A stretch of DNA of 64,000 nucleotides. It comes from Datisca glomerata. Taxonomy: Eukaryota > Streptophyta > Magnoliopsida > Cucurbitales > Datiscaceae. Shown piece by piece: positions 45,155-58,403 of this stretch (the first letter of the stretch is position 1; the number at the start of each line of letters is the position of its first letter). The DNA lies in NCBI GenBank assembly GCA_003255025.1, contig QANY01000156.1, positions 1,327,639 to 1,391,638 on the forward strand. The letters run 5' to 3'. The notes under the pieces were generated by a model. The model made no database searches, was not told where the DNA came from, and worked only from the letters and a program-made list of their open reading frames with translations. The translations under genes were made by a program, and so were the position numbers.

Positions 45155-46110
45155 CCCAGAATGTGAAAGAGGCTTTTTAGCAATTAAAGACGAACTTGTC
45201 TTCTCCACCACTACCATCGAAGTCGATGTTAAGTGATAAACTCTCTGGTTGTGCCTAGCGAAACAACAGTTAGATCAGTTTTTTGGCAGTTAGGTTCGAG
45301 AAGAACATAGTGCACAAAGCTTGTGTTAAGCGTGTTTGCGGTTAGGTTCGATCGATTTTTTGGTGAAAAAACGAGCGGACCGAAACTTTGGTTCGACAAT
45401 AAAATCGAACCGAGCCGAACTTTCAGTTCTCTCATTTTCTCGAACCGAACACATATAAAGAATTGACCGAATCGGTTATTTTCAGTTCGGTTTGAGACAA
45501 TTTTGAATACCCCTAACTTGTGTATTATGTCATCACTATGTTGGCTGACGCAGAAATACGACATAAGAAGATGGAGAAGCTGGTCCTGGCAGTCAACTCA
45601 GCATACGAAAGCTTAAACACTACTTTCCAATCTTTTACTGTTTGTGTCGTAAATGAACAAAGTTAAGTAGAAGTATTTTGTCGAACTGAAAACTCTACAT
45701 GGACAGGCCCACAAATAACCTAGGGGCCTGAGCGGGGTTGGTCTGATATCCCCACAGAGGATGTAATGGAGCAGGCTCTGCCTCAAATAACAGTCGAGCA
45801 CGAAGCCTTATTGACAGGCCCAAAACTGCTAAAGAAATTAGAATATAATGCGATAAACTATAGAATGATGGTGTACATAGGACATGTTAAAGGCATTTGA
45901 GTCGTATACATTACAACAAATGACCGAGGCCGATAATAGTATCGCGGACACGCTGGCAAACCGATCAAACTCCCAATAGACTTGTACAAGAGCAACCAAA
46001 TATCTATGCAATTGATATTGATGAGGAGAAGTATTGGCAAGACCCATCATCTCATACCTAGTGACGGGGGAGTTGCCCCTATAACAAATTGGATTCAAGG
46101 GAATGTCAAC
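45151..46110 (+). pseudogene. Gypsy RNase H region, relic
   Basis: The plus strand reads NVKEAF, QLKTNLSSPPLPSKSMLSDK, then, after the hAT-like insertion, YYVITMLADAEIRHKKMEKL and VLAVNSAYES. This is the RNase H of a Ty3/Gypsy pol (EAFxxLKxxLxxPP ... YYVSxxLxxAExRYxxMEKL). A later piece, KAFESYTLQQMTEADNSIAD then TLANRS (45890-45970), resembles the end of a second RNase H. It is opposite in orientation to the Gypsy complex on the left and heavily broken. Confidence 0.6.
45327..45515. mobile_element. Small hAT-like element inside the RNase H relic
   Basis: Left end TAAGCGTGTTTGCGG, reverse-complemented right end TAGGGGTATTCAAAATTG; flanks GCTTGTGT (45319-45326) and ACTTGTGT (45516-45523) agree at 7 of 8 positions. 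Removing it joins the two halves of the RNase H motif in one frame. CGGTTCGG / CCGAACCG-like motifs fill its ends. Length 189 bp, no coding capacity. Confidence 0.7.
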
Positions 46111-48209
46111 TACACAGTGAGCTTCCATACTCACATGCATGAGCTTAAACCACAAGAGTTGTTTTCACCTACTATTTTTTTTTATTGACAACTTAAACTC
46201 AATTCAACTAATCTTATAAAAATCGTGCATCGTATTCTCATAAATTTTCTTACACGAATTAGAGTAAATGACTGATTTTAACACAAAGTACATTAACTTA
46301 AATGAACTTACACATGATGACTTAAACCTTAAACTTAAGTGTGAACAAACCTTTAAATCTAATGTCTTCACTGCTTGAGTCAAACAACAATATTTTATGA
46401 TCATTTATCCCTCAGGTAACCAGAGTGGACAATGAATTTATGGGCCTTGTTGATGTTCGAACAAATTAATCGCCAGGAACTTAATTTCTGCTCATACAAA
46501 GATTGACCAAACCACAACATACAATTTTAGCCCAAAACCAAGAGGATTCCATTAAATTTCATTACAATGTCCATATTCAAATTTCAATTCATTCTTTATG
46601 GACCGTGATCGGATGACGACTACTATTTTGTTTCGTTGTCAACGATGACGATTATTCATTTAACTCCCACACAAAAAGCATATTAAATTCTAACAAACAC
46701 TTATTCATTAAATGATCTCTTTATAATTTGTTTCACAAAAGAAAAAGACAAAAAAAAAAGCAAATGAAATTGAACTCGAGACTTGAGGTAATTATACTTT
46801 AGTCTCAAACTTTTTAAAATCAAATTTTAGCTTTTATGCTTTCATTTCTAAGCATCAAATGTTTAAATTAACCGATTATTACAACCGCGAATGAAAATAA
46901 GCACGTGGCACACATACACTTATGAAATTAACATAAAAATAATAATTTCATCAATTTTTGGAGATTTTTACTATTTCATTATCTCTTTATCGTAAACTCG
47001 AAGTACGAAATTTTGATAGAAAGAGAAGTTAACGAAGACAAGAGATTGTGAAAATGATGAAGATCCGTAAAAATTTATTAAGATTTGATATTTTTATGCT
47101 AAATGCCATAGGCATGCGCATGCCACATGATTGTTTCCGCTAGTAATTATAACACAATATTAATTTTGGATCGTACGTTTTCGAAAATAAAAATTTATAA
47201 ACAGAAATATTGATTTTGAATTGTTCGATATTTAGATGAAAAACTTACATTTTTCATTGAAGAATGAGAAGTTTACAGGGATTGAAATTACTCTGATCAC
47301 ATGAAGAGTAATTCTACATCGACTAAGTTATTGATCAAGTTTTATGAGACCAAATGTCATCATTCATAGGACTGATGTTTTATCATTTATTAAGATGATT
47401 TGATCATTTAACTTATGAATAATTAACATATCATTTTATCATTCAAAATTTAGTCAATAACTTAATCGACGTAGAATTATAATTACTTAAAAATAAATAA
47501 TTAAGATAGTTTGGTTATTTAATATAATTAATAAAAAAATATCCTCCAATGAGCAGAAACATGATACAACTGTACAGAGGGTAGAGGTTAAGAAGAATAA
47601 TAACAAATGAGAAAATAAAATAATGAAAGATGGGAGAATCTCGTAGCCTCATAGGTTGGCTCAGAGGTATTAAAAATGAGTAGATATACCCATTCTCAGT
47701 AATCTATCATTGCTCTCACATGTTCTCCTTAATCATTCTTGCTTTGCTCAATTTTGGCATTTTTATTTTTATTTTTATTTCTTTATTTATTTTAAACCCA
47801 ACTCCCCTTCTCTTCCTATGAACATTTATGTTTCTTCTAATCCAGACAACCCATCTCTCATCGCTCTCTCTCTGCTACTCTGTCCTCGTTTATGATCCAT
47901 TTGTTTTTTTTTATATTTGGAATTTCTAAGTGGTCATCAAAGACCTCATCTAGATCGTGAAAAGTTTATTAGACGGCCCAAATAAACTGTCATGTTCATT
48001 TAACAATAACAATAAAAATAAAACATAAATAATACATATTTATAATTGTTCAACTTCGACATTAAAATTAAGAATAAAAAGTTTACAAAAAAATCTCTCA
48101 AGCTTAAGAGGTAAAAAGTATCCCCAAATATTGAATACACGTGTAGAGAAAATTTTGATTCGGTTGTGCTACTGTTTCTGCGTAGAGCTTAACTACTCAA
48201 CACTCATTT
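46111..48209. other. Intergenic, AT-rich, nothing recognised
   Basis: No ORF with a recognisable product, no element ends and no RNA gene could be supported. Confidence 0.45.
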
Positions 48210-48769
48210 TAAGAGTGTGGATCATCGGCTCGATTCGATTTTTAGCTTAAAAATTAGACCGAACTAAAATTTATGGTCTAGTCATAGTAAGGACTGAAAT
48301 CGATCAATTATGTGCATAAAAGTCGAACCAATCGGATCATAAATAATTGGTTGACTCGCCAAACTTTACGGTCTATAAATTTTTTATTTATTTCAAAATA
48401 TCCATCAATGAATTTAATCATAAGTGTTTTGAAAATTTTCAAATTTTTCATGTATTAAAATATAAACACGCAATTTAAGCCGCGGCTATAAACTAATACA
48501 AAAACATATGAGAGAAGTACGAAAATAGAGACATGTGAGAAGTGAGAAATGAGAATGAGAGAAATATGAGAAAATAATATATATATAGAGGATAAACGGT
48601 CGGTCCGGTCGAAATGTAGGAACATTTTGGACCGAACCAATAGTTCAATTCTTTATTTAAATCTAAGATCGAACCGATCACAATTAACTAAAAAAATTAA
48701 TCAAGCAGATCATTTTCGATTCGACCCCGGTTTGATTTCATTGGTTTGGTGAGTTTAGGCACACCCCTA
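48210..48769. mobile_element. hAT-like element with TTCGG-type ends
   Basis: Left end TAAGAGTGTGGATCATCGGC, reverse-complemented right end TAGGGGTGTGCCTAAACTC. The flanks ACTCATTT and GCTCATAC agree at 5 of 8 positions, consistent with an old 8-bp duplication. The interior has CGGTCGGTCCGGTCGAAA and CCGAACC-type motifs like the other elements of this group. Non-coding, 560 bp. Confidence 0.5.
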
Positions 48770-48777
48770 GCTCATAC

Positions 48778-49630
48778 TCTTGTATTCTGCTTAATTGTAT
48801 TGGAAACAAAAGGAGGTTTACTTGATTTTAGCAAGTAATCAATATCAAACATATTAGTTACCTACTAAACCAAACTAACTCTTCTCTTACAAGCAACTAC
48901 TAAATCAAGTAATTAGGACACATTGACATTGTTGCTACAAGTTGCTTACCCTACTAAATGTCAATAGAAGTTGGTTAAAAATTGGTTTATCTTTTATATT
49001 TGAAAAGAAGACGATGTATAATTTTTTTATGAGTAATATTATACCGATTAAAATTTATACTGTGTTAAAAGTTGATAAGTTGTTTTTTCTCTCATTAAAT
49101 TAACTAATATTTTCATGATTGATATGTTATTTTGCTAATTAAATTTTGATTTAGTGTCTTTAATCAATTTTATTAATTGGTTAACATGATTGAAGATGCA
49201 CAAGAGGAAATTTCCCATCTTATATATATATTTTTTATTTACTTGAACAGGTTGCAATTTAAACACCGCACGTATCTCAAGGCCCCACTAATTAAGAGCA
49301 CTCCAAATTGTGCGGTGCCGATTACCAAACCAACCCCCACATTCTCCTTATTGGTTAGTTGCTTTACTGCCGCTACTAATTATTTATCAAAGCCAACATA
49401 AATAATTTGACAAAGGACCCCTTTTATATTGTCCAAGGACAGTCCGGTAATTTCGTTTCGGACATCAAGATTATAATCTAACAAACTCAATCCCGCCAGC
49501 GTGGCACGGAAATAGATAGAAGGAGATAATCTAGCATGCCACTCTTACACCTCCCTTTGCCCTTTACTGCGACCACACAACGGATTAGGAGGACCTAACG
49601 CCGTCAAACAGTTAACGTTGATCACTGACA

Positions 49631-49632
<2 letters not shown>
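48778..49632 (+). promoter_or_regulatory. Promoter region of the MEI2-like gene
   Basis: A gene-free stretch leading to the CT-rich leader. A TATA-like CCTTTTATATTG lies at about 49420-49431, but its distance to the start of transcription cannot be fixed from sequence. The 48780-49160 part is AT-rich without recognisable features. Confidence 0.3.

Positions 49633-49681
<49 letters not shown>
49633..49681 (+). repeat. (CT)n tract in the MEI2-like leader
   Basis: About 24 CT units. Pyrimidine tracts near the transcription start (Y patches) are common in plant promoters, and this one probably marks the start region or first exon. Confidence 0.85.
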
Positions 49682-49684
<3 letters not shown>

Positions 49685-49977
49685 TTTGTAGGAACACGGT
49701 CTCTTTCTTTCCAAACACCACCGTTCTATTTCTTTATTCTACTTCCGTTGAATCCCCAACCCAGTTTCTCTCTCCTCTCTGGCGAGGGCTCCGAATCTCG
49801 CCGGAACCTCCATGCCTCGCCGGAAATTTCACTCAATTCTACCTAGGACTTCTAAATTTCACACAATTTGAATTGAAAAGAGATATTTCTTTTAGCTTCT
49901 TAGGCGAGGAGTTTAAACAGAAACAAACAAAGGGAAAAGGAGCAAGGAAAAGGAGAGGAGTGAAGGTATTAAAAAAA

Positions 49978-50067
49978 ATGGAGGTTGCAGCGGATGTGGT
50001 TAACGTGCAATGCAGGAAAAAGAGGCATCAAAAGCTTTGGAGGATCTTGCACGGCAGAGATGCTTAG
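49978..50067 (+). CDS. Upstream ORF (29 codons) in the leader of the MEI2-like gene
   Basis: An ATG preceded by AAAAAA (a good plant start context) opens MEVAADVVNVQCRKKRHQKL and ends TAG at 50065-50067; the next ATG follows at once and opens a hydrophobic 74-codon ORF (50068-50292). Both lie far upstream of the main start at 50921. The stretch 50339-50753 looks like a leader intron (GAG|GTAAACTG to TTCTTTGCAG), so both upstream ORFs would be in leader exon 1. Conservation is unknown. If translated they should reduce initiation at the main ATG. Confidence 0.4.
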   Translation: MEVAADVVNVQCRKKRHQKLWRILHGRDA

Positions 50068-50920
50068 ATGATCCCTTCTTCAATCTCCCATGACTTATGC
50101 CGTAGTTTATTCTATCTTTTATGTCTCCTTCTCTCTCCTTTAAATTGTTCTTCGCCTTCCTATCTTACATACCTGCTTCCCTCAAAATTGGCGCTCTTGT
50201 CTTTGTTTTTCTGTTCAAAATTTTGTTGCGCCTTGAAGCTTTTAGCTCTGCCTTTCTCTTTTTTTCTTTTCTTCCTTTTCGTTTTTCCTTGAGATCCTTT
50301 TGATCGGTTTCTTTGGAACTCATAAGGGTTTCTTTTCCGAGGTAAACTGTGCCATTCATTGCCAAATTCTGAGGTTTTGTCCTTTTCTTTTCAATTTTGA
50401 GCTTTGTTTCTCGTCCAATTCGTCGTGATCTCCTCGATCTTCTTCTGAGATTTTGAATTAATAGTAGTTCTCTAAGTCTTTTCTTTTTCAACGATCCGGT
50501 TTTTGTATATTGATGAGAAAAACATTCATTTATCTGATTTTCACCGTAAATGCTTATTATTTATGCTTTTATTAGGCACAATTTATATCATTATATCTGA
50601 GATCTTGAGGTGATTGAACTTTGAAGTGCTCTAGTTTTCTCTTCTTTTCGTTTCTTTTTTTCCTTCAATTTGCTGATTCTGCAGTCTTTCTGGCTGTTTC
50701 TAGCAAGCCTGTGGCTTTTAAATTGTTGAAGCATTTGCTTTATTCTTTGCAGATATCTTTTTTCCACTCTTGGCTGGGGAGGAAGATTTTGAATCATCTG
50801 TCGAATTTTGCCAGCGGTTCTTCTTTTTTAGGAGTTTGCCTGGAGCATCGTAAGCTGGAAATGAAAGTTTTTTGAATTTCTTTATCTACTTTTGGATTTT
50901 AATTTGCTCCGAGTTTCATC

Positions 50921-53900
50921 ATGCCCTCTGAAGTCGTAGACGTAAGTAGTTTGACCCCACCGTCCTACTTCTCCGAGGATGTACATCTTCCAAACGAGGT
51001 ATATACTATATGATCTAGGGTTTATATATACAAAACTGTTTCGCATCTTTATAGTCATTGTTCAAACCATTTACCATCCCCCNNNNNNNNNNNNCCCCCC
51101 CCCCCCCCCCCCCCAAACCAAAAAAGAGAACAAGAAAAGAAAACAGGAAAAGAGAAAGTTGTAAGGGGTTCTTATATCTCACCTCCGTGTTTTGTATTCA
51201 TGGCAGAGGCAGGTTGGATTTTGGAAGTCGGCTAATGTGCATGATCACCATGGTTAGTATCAATACTTTCCCTTGAAATGCAGGTTTTTGGATTGTTTCC
51301 GTGTCTGGTGCATTTCGGATGTATGGCTGATTTAGAAAAAAAAAATAGAATTGTTTGTTCTGAACATTTTCTTACATTTGAATTGTTTCCGGTTTGCACA
51401 TAAACAACACCATAGAGCTTGTTCTTTACCATTTCAGATAAAATATTGTAGAGGTTGATAATTTCTCATCATCATTGTTGCCTACGGTCGTTTTTTGGTA
51501 GAATGTGAGTGAAGCAATAAGACATTTTTATGCAAGTATCTATGACCTTTACTTTTCTGATAAGTAAGAAAGATTTGTAGTTAATACAAAAGGTAACCCC
51601 AAAGAGGGCTGTGAAAGTTCTATGATCTGAACAGAAATTTACATTAGATAACTTATGCAGTTCTTACAATATTAAAACCTCGAATCATGGCAATTTTAAT
51701 TAGTTTCCTGGAATGACATTTTTTAGTTGGTGATCTGATAAATCATGACTACTGTGAGTATTATTCCTTGAGCAAGATTCTTTTGTGTGGTTAATCTTTA
51801 TGAATGGTTTTTAAGCAAGTCTCCAATATTTTTTGAAATCCACCAATCTAATACTCGATTTTCTAGAAGTTATTCCTTGAATTATTTCCTCATTTGTGGT
51901 TAAGAGAGGATGTGCAAAGAATGCACTTTCAAAATACTCCCTAAAACATTATTGGATAATTGTGAATGTCACTTATGTATGAGAGAAGTATATGAAAACA
52001 GTTCCATTTTTCTCCCTCTTTCATTCTCCTGCTAAGAAAATGGAGCCTTAATTTGGGAGGAGGTCATGATATGTATGCAAACTAAGTCACTCTGTGGAAT
52101 GTTATTAGAATGTATGTTTCAAATTACAACATGACCTAGGTAAATGGTGAATCTGCTCCACAGAAGTTGTCCAGGCCATTGTAGTAATGTCATTTGGAAA
52201 GACCTTAATTGCTAATAGATGCTAGTTTTGTTATTCTTAAGTTGATGACAACTGAAGTTTTTATTGTTTTGACTTCCCTTAATCTTCAATGCAGAATTTT
52301 TACTATAAATTCTTTTCTGCTTGGAGTAGACTAATAGGTGCGACTTTCGACTTAACAATGAATTGTTATTGTTTGATTGTTAACAGTGGGTAAGTCAATT
52401 GCTTCATCCTCTCTAGAGAAATTTACACCAGTTGAACGCCAGACAGTGAAGTCCCTAGAATGTCCAGCTTCTTTTCTGTTACGAGACCAGAAAGCGAGTC
52501 TCAGTCTAAACAAACATGCTGTTGGTGTGGAAAGAAAATCCAACCATTCCATGACATTGTTGTTGGAATGTGATACAGGAACAAGATCTTATTCGAATGT
52601 GCAATCAGGATCTTATTTTGTGCAAAGCGGTCAGGCCCAGATTGTTGGTGCTCAGCATGAGAGCAGTCTTTTCTCCAGTTCATTGTCAGATTTATTTACG
52701 AGGAAATGTGAGTTTCTCCGTTTCTTGAATGCATCTTTGCACAAACACTTGTGTCCATGTTTTATTTTGCATGCTTGAAATAAACAAATTTGTTTCTTTG
52801 ACTTTATTAACTACTTGATTGGTTTCTAGGCTATTTTCATTAGGGTATATAACTTTGTTGTTATAAATTCATTTTGTTGATGCAGTAAAGCTATCGTCAA
52901 ATGATGCCCCGTATGGTCATTCTGTTGATACTGTTGCCTCCCACTATGAGGAAGAGGAACCTTTTGAATCCCTTAAAGAATTAGAGGCCCAAACAATTGG
53001 GAACCTCCTTCCTGATGACGATGACTTGCTTTCTGGAGTAACTGATGGGCTTGACTATGTTGTCCAACCCACGGGTGTGGATGATATAGAGGACGACTAC
53101 TTTAGCAATGTTGGAGGGATGGACTTGGGAGATGATTTCTTATCTCATGGAAGAAAGAACTCTGAATTTCTAGGAGTTTCTGACAGTGAGCTGGGGATGC
53201 ATAATGGTTCAGTAGGTGGAGAACATCCTTTAGGTGAACATCCTTCCAGGACATTGTTTGTGAGAAACATAAATAGCAACGTCGAAGATTCTGAGTTGAG
53301 GACCCTCTTTGAGGTGCTTTTCTCTAAACTTTTTCCTTGTTCCTTTGCAATGTATATGCATCTTGAGTTGCATTTTACAATTCGTAATAATGCTATGCAG
53401 CGATATGGTGATATCTGCACTCTTTATACAGCCTGCAAACATCGTGGTTTTGTTATGATATCCTATTACGATATTAGATCAGCCAGGAATGCGATGACAT
53501 CACTTCAGGATAAACCATTGAGGCGTAGGAAGCTTGATATACATTACTCAATTCCAAAGGTAGCCCTAAATATTGCTGGGTTTGAAGCAATATGTGCCTA
53601 ACATTGACTCCTTCCTAACTATCTTCCTTTTTCTAGGACAACTCTTCTGAAAGAGATGTAAATCAGGGCTCTCTTGTTGTTTTCAACCTCGATGCTTCTA
53701 TTTCAAATGATGAGCTTCGCCAGATATTTAATGTCTATGGGGAAGTCAAGGAGGTGAGCTTGTTTATCAATTACTATTGCGCTTTAAGAAGGATCTAAAA
53801 TGATCTGATACATGGTCAGGTTTCTTTTCTTAATTGCAGATCCATGACAGCCGCCAACAAAGCCAACGTAAAATTATTGAATTTTATGATATCAGAGCTG

Positions 53901-56900
53901 CAGAGGCTGCTCATTGTGCATTAAACCGGAGTGAGATTGCTGGCAAGCGAATAAAGCTTGGGGCAAACCATCCTGGTGGTTTGAGGCGGAGGTAATGCCC
54001 AGCAAATAACTACTCTTTTACTATATGTATAATGAAAATATGACTTTGTTTTACTCTATCATTCGAGATTTACTTAATTTTGGCCGAGGGGCGCAATATA
54101 ATATTTTGAGAATAAACTGGTGGGGGGAAATTTTAAGTGGGCATAGCGAGTACGATAATATCCTTTTGTCTAGCATGGTTATGTCATTAAATTTGACTAA
54201 ATACCACACTCAAAGATTTAGGATGAGATAGTAAAAAAGAAATATTTAGGATGAGATCACCTGTGTTAGGTTTGTCTTTCTATCCAACTAATTTCCTTTG
54301 TTTCTCTTTTGTTATTATTTTTTCTTTGGTTGCAGTTTGGAACAAGAAGATTCTGGCTCTTATCTGAAGCAGAGTAGCCCTCCCATCAACTCTTCTGGTT
54401 TTTCTGGTATAGTAATTTGAAAACTCCCTGCTTTTTAATTACATAATCTGATTAATTATGTCTATTCTCAGTACAAACAATTTTAAACAGGCACAGATTT
54501 AAACGGGAGAATTATTTCTAGCAGCATGGATAATGTATCTATTTTAGGGGTACATTCCACAGTCCGAGCTCCATCTCTTGAAACTATGTTTCATCATGGG
54601 ATATCTTCTAGTGTCCCTAGTAGCTTACCATCTTTGATGAGAGTTGAATCAATTGGCAATCAGTCTGGCTTTATCGAGTCTGGTCATTTATCTCAACAAA
54701 AATTTAGTATTCAAGGAGCAACAACATTTCATCCACATTCACTACCGGAACACCATGATGGTCTAAGTAGCAGTGTTCACTTAAATTCTCTTGGAACCCT
54801 GGGTGGGAACATTAATTTCAGGCCACCAGAAAGAATGGATAACCGGAATCTGTGTGGCATGAGCTCAAAAGGGCACTCAATTGAACTCAATGAAGGTGTG
54901 GATCATGTCATTTATGATTAGATTCCAATTAAATGTTTTGGCTACCTGCTTTCTATAGTTGGTGAACCCTTTGGTTCATATATTGATATTGAAAGTCTTT
55001 TTACTAATGTAGGATTAGGAATAAGAACCATTGAACTGACTTCTTTCTGACTGTTGAAAATAAAATGTATTTGATTAGTTCACTCATTACTTGCACATTG
55101 ACGAGCAATAATGAAGTGGCATGGATATGCGTTTGTCTATGTATTTCTTTCTCATATGAACGTTTGTGAGTTAGGTAAGTCATGATTAGAACTGTCTTCT
55201 CTGTTAGTAGGATGTGGTGATTGGATAGCTTTTGGTTAGTTGATTTGACGTGATTTTGCTATCTTTTGCAGTTTTTGGAGCTGCGACTAATGGGACCTGT
55301 GCTCTTCCTGGACATCATTATACATGGGGAAACTCTTATCATCCTCAGCCTCCAAGCATGGTGTGGCCGAACTCATCTTACGGCAATGGAATTTCTGCAG
55401 CCCATCCCTCACCGCGGTTCCATGCAGTTCCAAGAGCACCATCTCAATTCATTCAATCTGTTTTGCCCATTAATAACCATCATGTGGGATCAGCACCATC
55501 AGTTAATACTTCTTTCTGGGATAGGCAACACACTTATGCAGGGGAATCGTCTGAGGTTTCTGGTTTTCATCCAGGTTCACTTGGGAGTATCAAAATGTCT
55601 AATAGCTCACCTCATTCTATGGATTTTGCCTCTCATGTCTTCCCCCAAGTTGGTGGGAGTTGTGTGGACCTTTCTATTACTGAAAGAAATGTAGGACTCC
55701 AACCTCATCATCAAAGGTGCATGATGTTTTCTGGGAGGGGTCGGATTCTTCCCCTAATGAGTTCATTTGATTCTCCACATGAGCGTGTTAGAAGCCGTAG
55801 AAATGAAGTTAACTCTAATCTGGCTGACAACAAAAAACAATACGAACTTGATATTGATCGCATAATGCGGGGAGACGACAACCGGACTACACTTATGATA
55901 AAAAACATCCCTAACAAGTAATATTCTTTTCCTTCAATTCTGTCGCATATTTCTTGGGGTTGGATTTGTTTGCTAATCTTTTTTGTATGAATATTTGCTT
56001 ACTAAACATGTGCACAACGTGTCTCACTCGAGTGTTTAGATTAAGAGAAATCAACCGCTTGGGCGTATCTTAACTTGTTGAAGACCTCATCGTAGAAATA
56101 AGAGGTCTACTGTTCCAATCCCCATGGACCACCTCCCTTATAGTGTGTCCTAGAGCATTTGGATAGGTGGGTTTACATCTCTATTATAAGATAAGAACAT
56201 AGAGGAGCTGGGGAAGCAGATCCATATGGAGAATGTGTCCTGATCTTTCCCAATTGTGGTTAGATATTATTAATTTGTTTAATTTGATTAAATGTGCTTA
56301 TAAAATTCCCAAGCTCATTCTCTAAACCTTTATGAACATGACCGTAGTAGACAATAGACACAAGGAAAATAAGGAAAATCATGCACATGCTTGAGCATGT
56401 ATTCAGAATCATGCCTATGGACTCTGCCGCCATTCCTTTAGTATCAGCATGTAAAACTCAACTTGGTCTGCCGGGTTTGTGATTTCGCATTATATTGTAG
56501 TTTTCTGCTTTTCTGCTAGACCCGGGTGCTGATTGTAGCCATGTATTATTGGATTAATCCTGTGACTGCTGTCTATACCTTGTCTGTGTGTGTGTGTTGC
56601 AAAGGAATGTATGCCCATCTTTTTTTGCGATACCTATTTAGTAAATTAGTAGTTGTATAATCCTGCAATTTTGAAGTTCTTTTAAATAAAACTCCCACTG
56701 TCTTCACACGCCAACTGAACATCTAAAAGAAAACCCTTCATTTATGTTTTTGGTGTTTGTTAACCTTATGAACAATCTATTTTCTGTGGTTTTTAGTTTT
56801 ACCATGTAAACTCAAGCTAATTTAGTATAGGAGCATTTCAAGAATATGAAGGGAGTACAGATTAATTCATGTTAACTGTAAATGTTTGCAACTTGATATC

Positions 56901-58046
56901 TTTCTGTCTTGTCACAAATAAAGAAACCCTACCTCTGTTCGTCGGCCCCCTCATTTTGCATGTTGCCATCAAATAACTTGAATTCTTTGTTGTAATTCCA
57001 GATACACCTCAAAGATGCTTTTGGCTGCGATTGATGAACGCCATCGTGGAACTTATGACTTTGTTTATTTACCAATTGACTTCAAGGTAAGTATCTTGAT
57101 GATTGGAAAATGCTGCCTATATAATTTGAATATTATTATTCTTGTAGGGCCTTCAACATTTAATGAGATTTATCTCTTTTTGTATGGCCTTAAAATTGTG
57201 CGCAGAACAAATGCAATGTGGGATATGCTTTTATCAACATGACTGAGCCTAGCCTAGTTGTTCCATTCTATCAGGTGTGTTGTGTTTGTGCACGCATGTA
57301 GTGATTTAAAAAGTGTTTGGTGACTAAGCTGAAAAAAAATTTGACAGACATTTAATGGGAAAAAGTGGGAGAAGTTCAACAGTGAGAAGGTAGCATCCCT
57401 TGCATATGCTCGTATACAAGGCAAGCCTGCTCTTATTGCACATTTTCAGAATTCGAGCTTAATGAATGAGGATAAGCGATGTCGACCAATCCTCTTCAAC
57501 ACTGATGGCCCCAATGCCGGTGATCAGGTATAAATAAACTGAGAAGATCTTATTTTCGACATACTCAGTACTCTTTCCAAGTCATGTTGTCGAATACAAT
57601 CAAGCCAATAATATTATGTGGAAAATCTTAGACTAAGTATTTTCTTGCTTTTTTTTTAGATAATTCTTTTCATCCCGTGTAGCTTGCTCAAATGACACCG
57701 AAGCCCATCTAGTTTGAAATATGGAACACAAGTCTATTCTGTTAAAAAAATGATTTTAACATTTTAAGAGTTGGGAAAAAGGGGTAGTTTTTTGTAAGAG
57801 GAATTTCCCCCTTTTTTCTATGAAAACATCTAGGAAAAAAGAGCATCATTCATGCTTACTTATTTTAATCTGCAGGTGCCATTTCCAATAGGGGTAAATG
57901 TTCGTACTAGACCTGGAAAAGCGCGAAACAGTACTCTTGATGAGAGCCACAATGACATTTCACTCATTTCTGGAAACGATGATGAATCTTGTAGTGGAGA
58001 TTTCTATTTGGGTTCTGCAAGGGGTTCAGACCAGCCATCTACTTGA
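50921..58046 (+). CDS. MEI2-like RNA-binding protein (three RRMs), complete
   Basis: Fourteen coding exons with GT-AG borders keep one frame: 50921-50998, 51207-51252, 52387-52707, 52886-53313, 53401-53559, 53637-53753, 53840-53991, 54336-54406, 54491-54895, 55272-55917, 57002-57086, 57206-57274, 57348-57527, 57876-58046. They total 2,928 nt, giving 975 aa. The N-terminus (MPSEVVD, PSYFSEDVHLPNERQVGFWK) is the plant MEI2-like type. RRM1 (about 271-344) has LFVRNI and HRGFVMI; RRM2 (about 355-427) has LVVFNL and RKIIEFYD; the C-terminal Mei2-type RRM3 (about 796-905) has TTLMIKNIPNKYT and NVGYAFINM, and is the best conserved part of the family. Plant MEI2-like proteins bind RNA and act in meiosis and in vegetative and embryo development. 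The MPSE start and length favour the ML1/ML4 group over ML2/3/5 (inference). No stop or frameshift is seen, so the gene looks functional. Confidence 0.93.
51083..51114. other. Assembly gap (12 N) followed by a poly-C run, in intron 1
   Basis: Twelve undetermined bases (51083-51094) and 20 C residues lie in intron 1 of the MEI2-like gene. The true length is unknown; coding exons are not touched. Confidence 0.95.
56055..56160 (+). repeat. tRNA-derived SINE-like sequence in intron 10 of the MEI2-like gene
   Basis: TATCTTAACTTGTTG (from 56066) matches the A box of plant SINEs (TGGCTTAACTGGTTA-like) and TGTTCCAATCC (from 56111) the B box; their starts are about 45 bases apart, as in tRNA genes. 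The 3' body is unclear and no target duplication could be set. Confidence 0.45.
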
Positions 58047-58357
58047 GTTTTATGAGTACTAACCTTTATAGGACTGAGTAACTTAAAATCACTTCTAATA
58101 CCCACAATAACCGGAAGCTTTTCTACCGGTGGCTGTAATCGGGTAATTAAAACCCCTTATTCCCAGAAAATTTGGAGAGGGAATGCTGATGCCTAGTGCA
58201 TGCTAAAGTACTTTTTTTTCTAGCTTTCTTCTGATACGGTTAGTTAGAAGGAAGGAACTTCAACTGAAACTTCTTAAAATTTTGGTTGTCCTCAGTTTTT
58301 ACTGTTAAGGGATTGTCCTGATTTTTTCCCCTATGTTTAAATATGTGAAGAGAGAGG

Positions 58358-58403
<46 letters not shown>

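Noticed and set aside
51083..51114. Poly-C run as a biological signal
   Set aside because: It adjoins a run of N and is most simply an assembly or base-calling artefact.
53145..53442. Antisense ORFs over the MEI2-like exons
   Set aside because: They are shadows of the coding frame on the other strand; splice-consistent exons and RRM motifs lie on the plus strand.
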